From assembly GCF_027244095.1 (NCBI RefSeq), contig NC_069660.1:139117834-139181833 (forward strand): a stretch of 64,000 nt of DNA, written 5' to 3'. The DNA is from Hemicordylus capensis (taxonomy: Eukaryota; Chordata; Lepidosauria; Squamata; Cordylidae). Under the pieces are notes generated by a model. The model was not told the DNA's origin. It ran no database searches and saw nothing but the letters and a program-made list of their open reading frames with translations. This document shows, piece after piece, positions 43,611 to 57,700 of this stretch (its first letter is position 1; each line of letters starts with the position of its first letter). A program made the translations under genes and the position numbers.

Positions 43611-45583
43611 TGTTCCCAACTTTCTAGAGAGCTGGCTCTGTACCAGTCATCTCTCAGGAGAGATGATACTCCATTACAAGCTACACATTACCATAACCTG
43701 ATAGTCATACTGCTTTCAAAATTCACTGCGTATACAGTTAAAGTATAAGTTCTTTTAAAACCTGGTTATATTTTTTATTAAAGAAACTTGTGATGTTACA
43801 GGTAAAAACAAAAACAGGGAGGAGTATAATCCATAACCAATCAGTGAAGATCTTAGGTAGCTTATCTTCAGGTAGTCCCTCTCTTCTTCCTTATATCTGT
43901 ATTAGGTTTTGAAAGGGAGAGTCTTGGTTTAAATAGGTTGCTTCACATTCCACATCAAGTGATTATACAGCATAACCTTATAAACAACCATGTGTAATTT
44001 ATAATGAGTTCCTGGTAACTATTAGGCAACCTGCTGAGTGGGAGTGGATGTCAGTAGGGCTAATAGAGCTGTTGGCTAATGCCATCAGGCTGACAATGGT
44101 TTAGTCTCTGGGAGGAGTCAACCCAGATTCACCGGGCTCACCCAGAGCAACTCCTCTGCATAGCACTTTGCAGACCCCGGACCACTTTTTATATTACTTT
44201 TATCAGCATTGAAGGTGATGCACTGTTATTCCTGACTGTGGCACACAGTAAATGCATGGTCACAGAGGAGGTGTTCATGCTGGAGCAATGCTGGCATTTA
44301 AAGAAGTTCACATTTGTTGCATGTTTCATTAGACTTGGAAATGAATATTCTCCAATTTGAATGTATTCAATAGTTTCTCACCAAGGAGGGAGGAGAATAT
44401 TTTGGAGAATTATAAAAATTATAAATAGAATGTATAAAAATGGTGAGAAGATGGGATTTTGGAGAATTATTCTCCAAATCCCCATCTTGTCACCATTTTT
44501 CACACAGGAATAATTTAAATTTGCATATCTATCCAAGATGGCTCCTTACTTCTTATTCCAGAAAACTCAATTTCTGGAAATGATTGCATGATAATTTTTC
44601 AATAAATATTCAAAGAATGCTTTAAGGCTCAGCAGATAATTCTCAGAATTTCCCACCTCATATTCTCCCCCTGAGAATCTTCAGATAATTTTTTTGAGAC
44701 ACTTTCATCCCACTAAGTGCCCTCAGTGTTTGGGGAAGAGGAGGCTAAAATCCCACATAGTTAAATAAATTGAGGTACTTGAGACAAACATTGTGGCAGC
44801 CAAGGTAAGTCTCAAGGTGATGCTGGCTGGTAGAAGTCAAGTGAAAGTTTTTTTGAGAAGGTGGAAATTTTGGTGATAAGCGATGTTTGTGGAAGGAACT
44901 AGAAAATGGGAGAACTGAGAGCACTTTCTAAAGCAGTCATAAAAACAGCAGCTCACAAACTGCAGAGTGCACCTATACCCAAGAGGGACACAGGCTCACT
45001 GACTGTGCAACAGCCACCACTCTGTCACTGCTGGTAGTACAGGTAGGGGAGGCTCCGTCTGAAGGATGCTGTGCATCAGAGCAGCTGTGCCTGGCCCCCT
45101 TTCGGAACACAGGGAGTTGCACACAGCTGCTCTGATTCACAGAGTCGTTCAGTGGTGAGTGCTACAGAGAAAGCACACTTGTATCCTCTTGGTTGTGCAG
45201 CTGGCTGCATAGTATGTAAGCCAGCATTTCTGGTTGTTTTACAATATGGGCAACAAAAGAGACAATTTGGTGGGACCGTGTATGGAGCAGACATTCCCAA
45301 CATTCCAACCAGCTAGCTCATCAACCATCATCAGTCTGAAAACATCAAACTACCCATGTACATGACTTGAAGGAATTATATCCTTCTTGGCTTAGCATTG
45401 CTATTTCCCAATTACAGGATGGTGTAGGATGCAGGATGATTCACTCATACTGTGACCTCCCATTTTGTTCAGTGTGGTAACAAAGCAATCTTACCTGAGG
45501 TGCTATAACTGGTCTGGCAGTTTACAAACTACATTTGCCAAGAAAGCTCAATCGTTTAGTTCAGATCATCTTAGCAAAGGACA

Positions 45584-45757
45584 ATGAGCTATTTTCACAT
45601 GCTGTCAGCATTGTGCTTGTATATTGGCATTCCTGTCTTGTTTCTGGAATTGTGTGTGTTTGTTTATGCATTCTGGAAAATCAAAATCCCTTTAGGAAGC
45701 AGGGACCCCATAAAGCTTCGAATGTTCCATTTGGCGATCATTTGGGCATTCCGGTTG
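45584..45757 (+). CDS. AADACL4: AADACL4-like exon 1 (signal anchor)
   Basis: 58 codons encoding the membrane anchor and the PLGSRDPIKLRMFHLAIIW linker, ending in phase 0 at TTG|GTAAGT. The coding frame begins with ATGAGC. The broken unit 1 counterpart is at 10008-10173. Confidence 0.88.
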
Positions 45758-48700
45758 GTAAGTGTAGAAGGAGTAATTATTCTGTTTCCTTTGTTAACTT
45801 GTTTGTTTCTTCAGAGGGATGTGATTATAAAATGGTACAGTTTGGTATGATGCTCTGTTGAGAAAGTGGGCTGCATTTCTCTCTTTATAGTGAAACAGTT
45901 TTACAACCCAATCTTATGCATGTTTGCAGGGAAGTAACTTCCAGTATTTACTTCCAACAGCTTCTAGAGGACTTTCCCCCCTAAGTAAGAGTTGTTACCA
46001 CAGTTGTTCAGACTCATGTTTAACAATTTGTTCCCTTTGCTGGCATACCAGTGCAAGTTTTCTGAGGGAAGTCCTTTCACCTTGGAGCTGGAGGAATGAC
46101 TTGAATGCTAGGGGGACTCTTTGGTTCCTGTGGCCAACAGATGGGCAAACAGAGTCCAAGGACAAAGACCTTTCAAAGGAAAGGAATAAGGTTTACCATC
46201 AGAGCATGACAACATGACCAGGCTTGAATATTAGTTGCATTAACAGATTTCAAAGCTGTGTGGAGGCAAAGGAGGGGGGCGGAGACTGATGCTGTAGTAC
46301 TGCTGGCAGGCAGGGTGGAAATGAAACAGTAGGGGAAAGATGGAGGGAAGGAGATTAGAAACAAGAGCAGATTATATTTCTCTTGCACTGAGCGTGGAGA
46401 AGGGGATAGCTCTTAGGCAAGAAGATCCTGGCTTCCATGCTGCAGTAAGAGCTTAACTGCAGGTCCAAGGAAGTGTCTGGAGACTGCTCAGCCAGCATTT
46501 CAGTCCACAAGATCCACAGCAACTGTGTGCCACCAGAGACCAAGTTCCAAGAAGGGCTGGTGCACAGCATGTGCCACCAGTCAGTTCCAAAGGCAAGAAG
46601 GCAGCACCAGGCTAGCAGTCGAGCTTCATCTCCAAGAAATTTCAAGAAATCTGCTAAGATCTTGCCTGGAACCTCTGGAGGATGCAGTAGCAGAAAACAA
46701 AGCATTACTTCACTTACTGTGAAGACTTCTTGCTGCTGCATCCTCCAGGGGTTGCAGGGCAGTCTTGAGCAGATTTCTCAGCTATGGAGCCCACTTCTGG
46801 TAGCAGGCTCCTTTTTTTATTTCAGACTCGAGATTCAGGGCTGGAGAAGCATGTGTATTTCCCTGCAAGGGTCCAATAAAGGATGGGTGGAGTGGCCAAT
46901 AGTCAGGGATGATGGGAGTTGTAAGCCAAAATCTGATGAGGTTGAGTAGCCCTGCTGTAGACAAAGATTAACAGAAGAAGATAATGCACACTGAGTTATC
47001 TGTATGGCGCTCTTACTCCTGGACTCCCGAAGTCCAGGGCCTCCACAACCAGTGGCCTCCACAACGGCGCCCAGGGCAAGCTCTGAAATTGCGCCTGCCC
47101 CCCCGCCACCCCCCCCCCCCAACATACATCTGACTGACACACATATTTCAGAAAACTTTTATTTAAAAAATTTCAAAAATTACAAAAATTACCAATATCA
47201 TACATGTGGTCAAGCTCCTATCTACCACTTCAGATTTATTTTTTAAAACTATCCAAATTGTGGGGCTATCATTAATTTGTTTGGATAGCTCAGGTTAAAA
47301 TGCTGGAAAATGACAAATTTCAGTATGCTGGGGCTCATGAAATCCCCAAATATTATGCGGAGTTGTATTTGGAAAAACTAAAAGAATTGCCTTTCTAATT
47401 CTCTGCTATGCATTGTAGCATCACGATTACATAAGTTTTAAAAATAAATGGAGAATTTGACTTTTCCCAGATACTCTGAAAATAATTAAATGATATGCAG
47501 AGTAAACTGTGTCACTGCTTGGAATATATTCTAGTATTTCAGAAAGACAGTAAAAATGAGAGAAAGAGCAAGAAAGTCCCAGTGGGCCTTAATACTAAGG
47601 ATTTCACATTGATTCAAAGACAAACTGACCATTAATAGCCATATTATTAAGACATCACATTTAACTCACTTATCACAAGAAGCAAAGTAAGAGCAAATGG
47701 ATACAATCTTAGCTCATAAACTTCAGCTCAGTATTCACAAGCCCTTATTCTCTGTACATAGTGCCAATCTGAATATGTGTACAGTGACATATTATATTAA
47801 TTTTTTTAAAAAAAAATTACCTGTAGCCCCTTTGGGGGACATCTTAAAGGCTGTGGGGGGTCTGCAAAGTTTCCCCCTCCTCCCACTGGCCTCTAGGGCC
47901 TCACAGGCACCATTTGAACATGTGCGGTGGTCATTTAAAAAATATTTTTTTTTATAAAATATGGCTGCTGAAAACAAATGGCCACTGTGCATGCTCAAAT
48001 GGCCTCTGCGAGGCGTGGCATGCCCTAGGGCCTCACAGAGGCCATTTGAGCATGCCCAGTGGCCATTTTGTTTTTGGTGGCCATTTTTAAAAAATTATTT
48101 AATTTTAAGAAATTGCGCCCCCCCTTCGAGTGGCGCCCGGGGCACATGCCCCCCCTGCCCCCCTATATATACGCCCCTGTCCACAACCCCTGGGAGCCCC
48201 CAAATCCTCTTTAGTATGTCCCGGGTGCTGTGGTCACCTGGGCGAGCATGATGATGCTTAATTTGCAGGGGAGGGGAGCCTCCAAAAGCCTTTAAGTCCA
48301 GGCTCCAAAATTACCTAGGTGCACCTCTGAGTGTGGTGGCTAGTTATAGTGTTTCTAATCAGGGGCGGAGCCACCATTGAGCAAACAAGTTCAAAGAACC
48401 CTGACCATCTTCCACCAAAGGCCACACCTGGCACTCCAGCCACACCCCGTGTCATATGTCAGACACAGGGGGTGTGGCTTTGTTCACAAATGGGGCCGCA
48501 TTCCCCATTTGACAACAAATAGCATGACTGGGAGCTGCTCTCCCTGGCTACACTGTGAATGCGGCGCTGGATGGTATTTGCTCCCATACAGGGCGCATGG
48601 CTCAGTTTGCAAACAAAGCTGCTGCTCCCCCTGCGTCAGATGGATGCAGGGGGAACGGCTTCTCTCACAAACAGGGCTGCAGGCCCCATTTGGGAGCAAA

Positions 48701-51700
48701 TACCATCCAGCGCCACATTCACAGCACAGCCAGGAATGCTCTCCCTTCCTTTAGAGGCAGCGAGAGCAGCTCCCAGCCACACTGCGAATGCAGTGCTGGC
48801 CAGTATTTGCTGTCAAACAGGGAACACGGCCACATTTGTGAATGAAGCCATGCCCCCTGCATCTGACATGGTGTCTGACATCAGGCGCAGGGGGCATGGT
48901 GGGGGAGACCACCAGCGGGAGGAACATGGGCCTCCGGGTGGCTTGCTCCGCCAGTGTTTCTAATTCAAGGTAAAAAGCAGAGAACAAAGAAACAGGGCCT
49001 CTTGAGTCCTAGAACTCAAGCATTCCAGTGGCATGAAAACTTGTAGGTTGATGTTTAGGAGCACAAAGTAGAAGGACTCTAGCATAGGGAGGTTCACGGA
49101 ACTGGTTCTGTGCACTCCCAGGAGGCTGGGGGCGGGATTTGCTTTAAGGGGCAGGGAAGGTCCCTCTTACCTGCCCATCCCTGTCCTGCCACTTCCCCAC
49201 CCCCGCCAGCGCTCTCCCAAAAAGCATTGGCGTGGGGCTGCAGCGTTGCTCTTTGCAGCCCCTTTCAGTGTTGCCACGCAAATGGTCAACATGCGTGCCT
49301 CATTTTTGCTCTTGCTCCCCTGCAACTGGTATTTAGAGGCATCCCCTGCAACTGGTATTCAGAAGAATCTTGCCTCTGAGGCTGGAGATGGTCTATAGCC
49401 ACCAGACTAGTAGCCACGGATAAACCTGTCCTCCATGAATTTGTCTAAGCCACTTTTAAAGCCATCCAAGTGTGATGGCTTTAGTAGCCCAGAGTTGCTC
49501 TGATTACATTGGGGTTTCATACAACTTTTCCTTTGTCCTGGAACCATAGCTTTCTGTAGGAGCAATTTGAATTCATACAGAATGTAAGTGCACGGGGTAC
49601 TGTCTGCTCTTTCCCAAACTGAAAACTTAAATACCCCTGCTTGCATGACTGTCCTGTTTGCCTAACACAGAGGCCAACATTCAAAGCAGAAGACATGGTT
49701 TGTACAGCATTATTCTTGGGCACAGATGAAGGCTAAATTCCCCAAATGGAATAAGAACGTGTAAGATTGCAACCCTAACTAGACTTCAAATACAAATGAT
49801 TACTAGTGAGTAAGTCCCACAGAGTTCATTAAGACTTGCTTGCCATAAAGATCATAGGGTTAGTTAAATCTGCGAGCTTCCTCATCTGAAAAGACTGGCA
49901 TGTGAAGGGTCTACTGCCTTATTTAGGAGAATATGGGAGGCACTTTTCATGAACATTTTTGGCAGTTGTTATTCGCCAATGTCACTTTTGCATTCTGTGT
50001 ATGCTTATGAAATATACACTGGAGTGAAGAGTAGTTTAGCAACACCTAGTGGTTCTTGGTATGGGAATCACAGATCAGACTGGTAGAAAGACAAAGCAAG
50101 ACCAAAACTATGACTTTATTAAAAAAAATATTAAAGCTTTATTGAACTAAATAGTAACCTAACATAAGGCAAATCATACTTTAAGCAGTCTCAGTGTGTA
50201 TTGAATCATAACTGGCTATGCGTTGAATGCGTGTTCAGTCAGTACTATGGCTGGCAACAAGTTAAAAACATTCTTAACATTCCTGGAGGGAAGGGAGGGA
50301 GGAGTTCAAGGAGCGGGGTGGATAGAAGGAAGGGAAGGAGGGGAGAAAGCACATTCAGGCAAGCTGAATCACCAGAGAAGGGAGGAGGGAGAGTTGGATG
50401 GAAACGAGGAAAATCAGAGAGGCTATTGAAGGCATGTTTATCGGATCTTGACATAAGGTCAGGTGCATGGCTGATGCTTGTGAGCATTGCTTGTGAGTGC
50501 TGAGGGCAAACTTGCAGGTGACTGGCACGTCTGCAGCTCCAGAACAAAGATGGAGACATCAGCTATGCCCCAACTCCCTCTCCGCAGAAAGAGTTGCCGA
50601 AAGAACTGTGTCTTTGGTGGACTCCTGTTTCTATGGGGCCGCCTAGCAGGGTCAAGAATGGCTAAACTATTGATGCCTGCAGTTCCCCTTATAGTCATTT
50701 GACCCTCTGATCTGGTCATGGGGTTCCTTGAACCAAGATAACATCCAGAATGGGTATCCATACATGTCCATAGGTCAAGTCATAAACACGAATTCTCATG
50801 ACAAAATAAACTAACTTTCTAAGGGAAGGCTCACAGATTACACACATTGGTTTCATATGATAAACACTGGTGTTCTTGTGAGTGGATCCTATACAAAGGG
50901 CCTGAAGAACTCTTTGTTGTGCGAATCACAGCTTTTACTGTCCTTGGGGCACCTATCTGGAGGAGGTGTGAAATACAGGAGAACCTCATTAATTACAGGT
51001 CCAGCATTTATGCGTATCTTGTCATGTAATGGACACCCAACCTTGGAATATGCGGGGGGGGGAGGCAGCAGGAAAAGGGTTAAACCTGCATATCCACAGG
51101 TTGGGGGTGGGCGGGGGTGGAAATGACCTCAGAGTTTATTTCTGGCTACTATTTTGACTTCGGTAGCCATTTCATGGTTCATTTCTTTTTTTAAATGGAG
51201 TGGGGGGAGCGATTTTCAGCTGATTTTCTACTGGGGGGGGCATCTTTGGACTCCTGAGGAAGGTGGGGCATGGTAGGGCACTTCATTTGGCCTGTTTTGT
51301 CTGTTTGGGGGGTTATTTGGAGGTGATTTGGATCAGTGCAGGAACCTACCCCCCCTTTACATTCACTTCAATGCCCCATTATTCACGGATTCGCTATCCA
51401 TCTCCCTGATGGAACAGAACCCCTACAAATAACTGGGTTCTCCTGTACTGGGAAGGGGGTAGAGAGCATTTGGTGGGGCAGTTCCAGGAGACAGCAAGTC
51501 TAGGATATTTGAGTTGCCGGCTAGCTTGTGGTACTAAGAGTCAAACATAATAAAAAGCAGTTTCAATGATGTATGCAAAGCAAAGGCAGATCTAGTCTAT
51601 TATTGCAAGTCATTTATATAGATTCAAGTAAAAGCAGCACAACAGTATGTTAACAGAACAGCAGGATATACTTCCTTAAGTAACAAAACAATAGGTCTAA

Positions 51701-54700
51701 CAAAAGCACCTTTGGTGGTTATTCTCTTTCTCTGAGTTTAGCAGTTTGCTGACAGTACATCACATCTTTTATTAGAGAGCCCCTGGCAGGGAGAGCTGGC
51801 ACAGAAGCTGGCTTGATCATGGCCCAAGACTCATTGGTCCTGATCCAGGGGAATTGACAGAGCACAGAACACAGCCTTCTTTCAGTGATTGTTCTAAGAC
51901 CTTAACTGAAAAGGGGTGAAAGCAGGGTGAGGACAAGACTTCCTGAACTGCTTTGCCACGTAGTCAACTAAGACTGGAATTGTAGCAATGTTGCCACGTA
52001 GTCAAATCAGACTGGAAACCTATCGCTATGACATCATCACATTCACCATATGATCCCCAACTAGTAGGGGTTCTCACTGGGAAGTACTGCACCAAAACAA
52101 TAGCAAACAGGAGCAACAGAATGTGAAAAAATGTAATAATTAATGAGTTTAGGAGCAAATAATTTGCCTCCCCCAAAAGGATTTTTTTATTTTTGCTCAA
52201 AAATTGGAATGGACAGACATTTGGTGTGCAACTGGTATACAGCGAGTATGGAGCCCTGCGCTCTCCACCAGTAAGATAGTCACCAGTAAGATATCTCACC
52301 AGTAAGATAGTCACCACTGGTCCATTTATTTAAAATCATTTGGTTTCAGAGGGTTTTCTTTCTATTATACAGTGAATTGAAAGGCTATTTAAGTTGATAT
52401 TTACAACCTCATGTATGTATTTCTGATCTATCTTCGTCTCTCACCACAAAACAGGGCAAGCTTTTTGAGAAAATGGGGATCTGCAGCCAAATTCACTTCA
52501 TTAGATTTTTAATGAATATCCCACAACCAGGGAAAGACCCAAAGCTCTTAATCAAGGATGCAAAGTTTGAGCATCTGCCTGTAAGAATTTACCATCCAAA
52601 AGGTCCCTATACTGGGCTAAGAAGAGGACTTCTCTATATACATGGAGGCTGTGGAATGTTTGGATGCAACAGTAAGTTGTTTCATATAATTTTAACATTT
52701 GCTTTTTAAGTCATAATAAATGGAGAGTGGTTATGGCCAGAATTACTCCTGGATCCAAAAAAGAAAAGAGCTCCCAGAATTCGGAAGCCCACAGCTATTA
52801 GCTAAAATAATCATTATGGCTGCACACTGACAAAACAAAAAACAAAACAGATTGGGGTTGATCTAACATAATGCTGATTAAGTGTATTGTTCACCTGATA
52901 CATAGGGGACTAGATGTATCAAATTATATTATCATTTGATGCATTAAAAGCTAGCGCCCGTTATCATAACGGGCTTAAAAATACTAGTATATTATATTCG
53001 TTTAATGAATCGATGGGAGTGGTGGCCTTACCTGATAGGAGAACATTAGGCTTCCTCCTAACTGGAATTCATCTGTCATTCACCTTTCCCCCCTAGCATC
53101 ACCTCACAATGATGGGATCATCTCACAATAAAGGAAAGCCACATCATGACACTGTATCCTTTCCCTGGTGCATTACTGGGGGTGGGGATGTCTACTCCAT
53201 GACACAGCCATCCTTCCACCCAGTAATGCACCAGGGAAAGGATGCAACATCATGACATTGCTTCATTTCTCAGAGTATTGTGGGGCAATTGATGTGAGAA
53301 AAAAGGCAGCCTTTATAGCATAGCCACTGTGACTGCCCAGAAGGCAGCCAATTTCCAGTTAGAAGATAGAAGGGAGTCCACTGCTGTGTAAGCCCCAGCT
53401 ACCGCCCACAATATAGTCTGCTAAAGACAGTATGATATTGTATTGTACTGAATGGTCTCATTTTATTGGGCAAGTTCTTCATGATTGTATCAAATGAAAA
53501 AATGCCCTGATAGAGTCTGCATGCTGTCAAGTCCAATTATCTGCCCAATGCTATGCACAGCCCTAATGACCATGCCATTTCTCTTTGCTAATTTCCCATG
53601 TATTATGATCCATAATTGCTGGTCATCCCCCAGATATTTTTCAAAAATGCTCTCACTAATCAAGAAGGGTTGGAGTATCTGAATACATTATTTGCTGGGG
53701 AGCAGGAAAGATGAGTACAGATGGATGCTGTTTCCTAAACCCAATAGGTAACATCCACAGCAATTATCACACAGCAGTGCAAGTGGAAGCCATTTTTCTC
53801 ATCTTGCATCTGCTCTGCTCTGCCCAGACTGCCCCCCACAGCCTTTCCTGAAGGTTGGCAATGATGTGGGAGGAGCGTAGGTAGCCACAGGGGGAGGGGG
53901 GTTCATAAAAATAAAACTGAACTGGACGCCATTCTGAACAAGCTGCAAACTATGGATTTGGGAGCATTGCTGAAAATATGCAAATGTTGACATGCACCAA
54001 ATTTTGGACTTGCCTTATTATAACACATGGCACTGACCTCAGACGCTTCCCCTATGCTGAGCAAAATCATTTTACAAGCAGGTAAAAACAGCCTTCGCCA
54101 AGTTCTCAAAACTCAACATGGATAATGTAAATGAAACTTGTGTAGTGAGGAGAACGCTGATCTCAAGACATTTTGAGCATTTCAAGCCTTTTTTCCCCCC
54201 AGGGACCTATGAACGAATGTGTCGCTATCTTGCCCGAGAAAGTGATTCAGTGGTTGTGTATATTGAGTAAGTGTGTTTCAGATTCACTCTCCAAACACTA
54301 TTTTTCTACTTCTAAATTAAATGCTGCTGCTGTTGTATTAAATTTAAAACATGTGCACCCCACACTTCTGGCTCAAATGAACAACAGTCATCCAATTTTA
54401 GAATTGGAAGGGACCTTGGAGGTCTTCTAATCCCCCACCCCCCACCCGGACAGTGCAGGAATGAGACATTTTATGTCTCCATAGAGAAAATGACATACCA
54501 CTGAGCATTCAAAAATGATATTGACATGGATATTTCTACACAGACTCTTAATGCACCACCCCCACACACACACACACTCAACGCATAGAAGCAAATGCAC
54601 AACTGCACCTTCTGCCCCAAATGTCTGCATGTTCCACATGATGCATAGAGCAGTACACATGTGGTGGGCTCTCCTTTTCAGACATTCCACTGAACATGCA

Positions 54701-57700
54701 GACTAGTGGTCCCCAACCTGGGGTCCTCCAGAAGTTGCTGAACTACAACTCCCGGCATCCCAAGCCACAATAAATTGTATCTAGGGGCACTGAGGGCAGC
54801 AGTTGGAGGTGGGGCTGGTGAGCACAGTCCCACTTCACCTTTCATGCACTGAGTTTACACATTTGATGCTGTGTGAACAGGACCAACATATTAAGATCAA
54901 TGCAGATGAAACGAACAGCAGAAGTATCTTTCGGTCAGCTATGCTAGCTATGTTCAGGATGGTGTGTGTATGGGAGTGCAGAGTGTGCTATTGTGTAGCC
55001 AATGAAGTTAACTTAGAGAAGAACATTGGGGATTTGTTTTTTAAAAATCCTTTTCAAATTAGTGGTGTGCTTTTAAAACCCTCCAATTTTTCTTCAGCTT
55101 GGATAAAAGTCTGAGCTGGAGATGAGTTCCCAGTTCCCTTCCTTGGTCCCTGAAGTAATTTATGTTCCCCAAAGTCCTCCAATCCTCCAAACACCTTTCC
55201 CCCTCCCTCCTTTATTTACCTGTTAAGAGTCAGGGCAGCAGCTGAAGCAGAAATATGCAGGGAGAGGAGAGGAGCTTTGCCCCTCTCTTTGTGTCACCCT
55301 AATGCTTTCTGCCCTGGTGCATTGCTACCTAGCATGTTGGGGTAGGTAAGAGGGAAATGGGGAACAAATCTGTCCTCTCCTCATACAGTGCCACTCCCAC
55401 TGCCCTTGCTGTCTGACAGATAAGTAAAGGGAAGAGTGGTTTGGGGGCTAGTGGGAAGGGCTTTGGCGGATGATGAGGGCTGGCAGGAGTGGGAGAGGGC
55501 TGAACCTCAGATATGCTTGGAAAAATTATCCAGGCTCTTTTGATTTGGATGTGTTCTAAGTTTATCCAAAGTGAGTTTGGGGAAATTCAACCAATCCTAA
55601 TACTGGGCAGTGAACACTGGCTGTTTCATTCCCAAGAACAGAAGCTATAATTTTATTTTACAAAGCAATTTTCTCACCCATGTGGCCGTGAAGATGTGCT
55701 TGAAAGCACTCTTCAATCCCTAGAAATGCAATCCCTAGAAAAATATCAGAAATTATCAGAAATGCAATCCCTAAAAAATAATAATCAGAAAACAGGGGTT
55801 TATGCTGGAATGGATTCCTGTAGACACGGTATAAAGCTTTAGTGTTCTGCATAGCTCCTCCCAGACTCCTCTTGATTAACAGAAGATAAGTAAATAATAA
55901 AACTAGTTTAAAGTACAGAATAAAATATGAAAAATGAGTGAAGATATATAAATGTTCTGGCTCTGCGTCATTTATTTCGTTCATAGAATTCCACTGTTCA
56001 TGATGCAAAACTGAGTTATCTGGACACAAAGAAAATATTGATTTATCACCACCACCACCACCACAAGATTACCAAAATATACATAATAAATTAAAATATA
56101 AACATGCACATATGTTCATCCACACCCACATATTTATATTAACACAAATAAAACAATACAATCAGGAGCACCAGAGATCTAACAATATGTAAACTTAGCC
56201 ACCCCAACTGTATATCACTGAGAAAAGTATCTATTATCATCCAAGTATTTTTATATAGAGACCCAGATTGCCCGTAGTTACAGAATATTTTCATTTAGCC
56301 TGACTTATTTGCCTTCTTTTAAATTCTCTAAATAACAAGAAAAGCACCAACATCCTTTTTAAAAATACAGCTTAACTGTAACTAGACCTCAGGTCTACCA
56401 GTACCCTCAACATTAAATGTTCTTCTAGTTTCATGTAAAGTGGACTCTACATCTTGAAAGTGTAAACAAGTGTAAACATCTGACAGTTTTTAGAAAGCAT
56501 TTGAAAACCCACCTCTTCATCCAAGCTTTTTCTGTCCTTTAAATTTTTAAGGTTTTAATTTATGGCTGATTTTTAAATTGTTAAATTGTTTAAAGTTTTT
56601 GTATATATTTTAAGTTGTTTTATACTATTGTAAACCGCTCAGAGACTAAAGTTTGGGGCGGTGTACAAATGTAATAAATAAATAGTAAGTATGTAAGTAA
56701 AACATAATCTGATTACTGCCCTCTGAAAAATTCTTTACACTCAATGATTCATAATATAAATCAACTTAACCATCACCTTACCCTAAAGCCAGCTCAATAC
56801 TGCACTTGCCCAGAGGCCTGAATGCAGATATATACTTTTTCAAAAGTAGCAATACTGTACCTGAATTTATATTTTACATATTGCTGTTATGAACATAGGT
56901 ACAAAGACTTAATTGCAGTGTCTCCTGACTAACCACAAGTATATTCATAACACAGAACTAAACAGAACCACATCATTTTCATCTAAACACAATTGTCTTC
57001 AGACTCTATGATCTTAAAAGAAGGGGTGGGGCGGGTCCCTATAGCAAGTTCATCAGTTAATTTGTCTCTGCTGCCCGCCTCCTCATCAGCTGTGGGCCTA
57101 TTAAAGAGCTCCTCACACAAAAAGCAATCAGCTGCCTCCCTTCCTGGTCCCTCCCCCAATGCCTGGTCATTCCACCCATCACTTCACCTCTCAGCCTCTG
57201 AAGCTGCTGTCCTCCTGGGCCCTGCCCCTTCTCCCAGTGACATCATGCAGTGTCAAAGCAGAGGGGTGGGGGCTATTGCTGCAGCCAGGTGGTGGCCTGC
57301 CCCCGGGCTTCCGGGCTCTTTCCGGCCTCTGGGGATGGGTGTCACCACCTTCACGTGGAACCAGGCTTGTCTCCACTGATGCCCTTGATGCCATCCAGCT
57401 GGGCAGGTGCTCCTCACAGGCAGGAACCAGTGGGAGGGTCCAATAATATCATCATAAAGCACCAAAGCAGAAGGCAAAATCTAAATCCACATTTCAGCAC
57501 CCAGCAGCTTAGTGGTTTGTCAAAATGAGATTTTCCCCCAGGCCTTACTTAAGGGGCCAGTGGAGAAGATTAAATGGATCTCCTTTGGAGGGGATTTCAT
57601 CAGCTAGAGAGTGTGGGGGGTCATTCATTCATTCATGACATGTTTTCTTGACACCCAGTCTGGTATTTTTCCCATGTTTCCTATGATTTGAGTCAAATAA

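Noticed and set aside
48377-48987. Several overlapping ORFs of 60-134 aa
   Set aside because: They lie inside the non-autonomous hAT element at 48360-48956, whose inner blocks alternate in orientation and keep many frames open.
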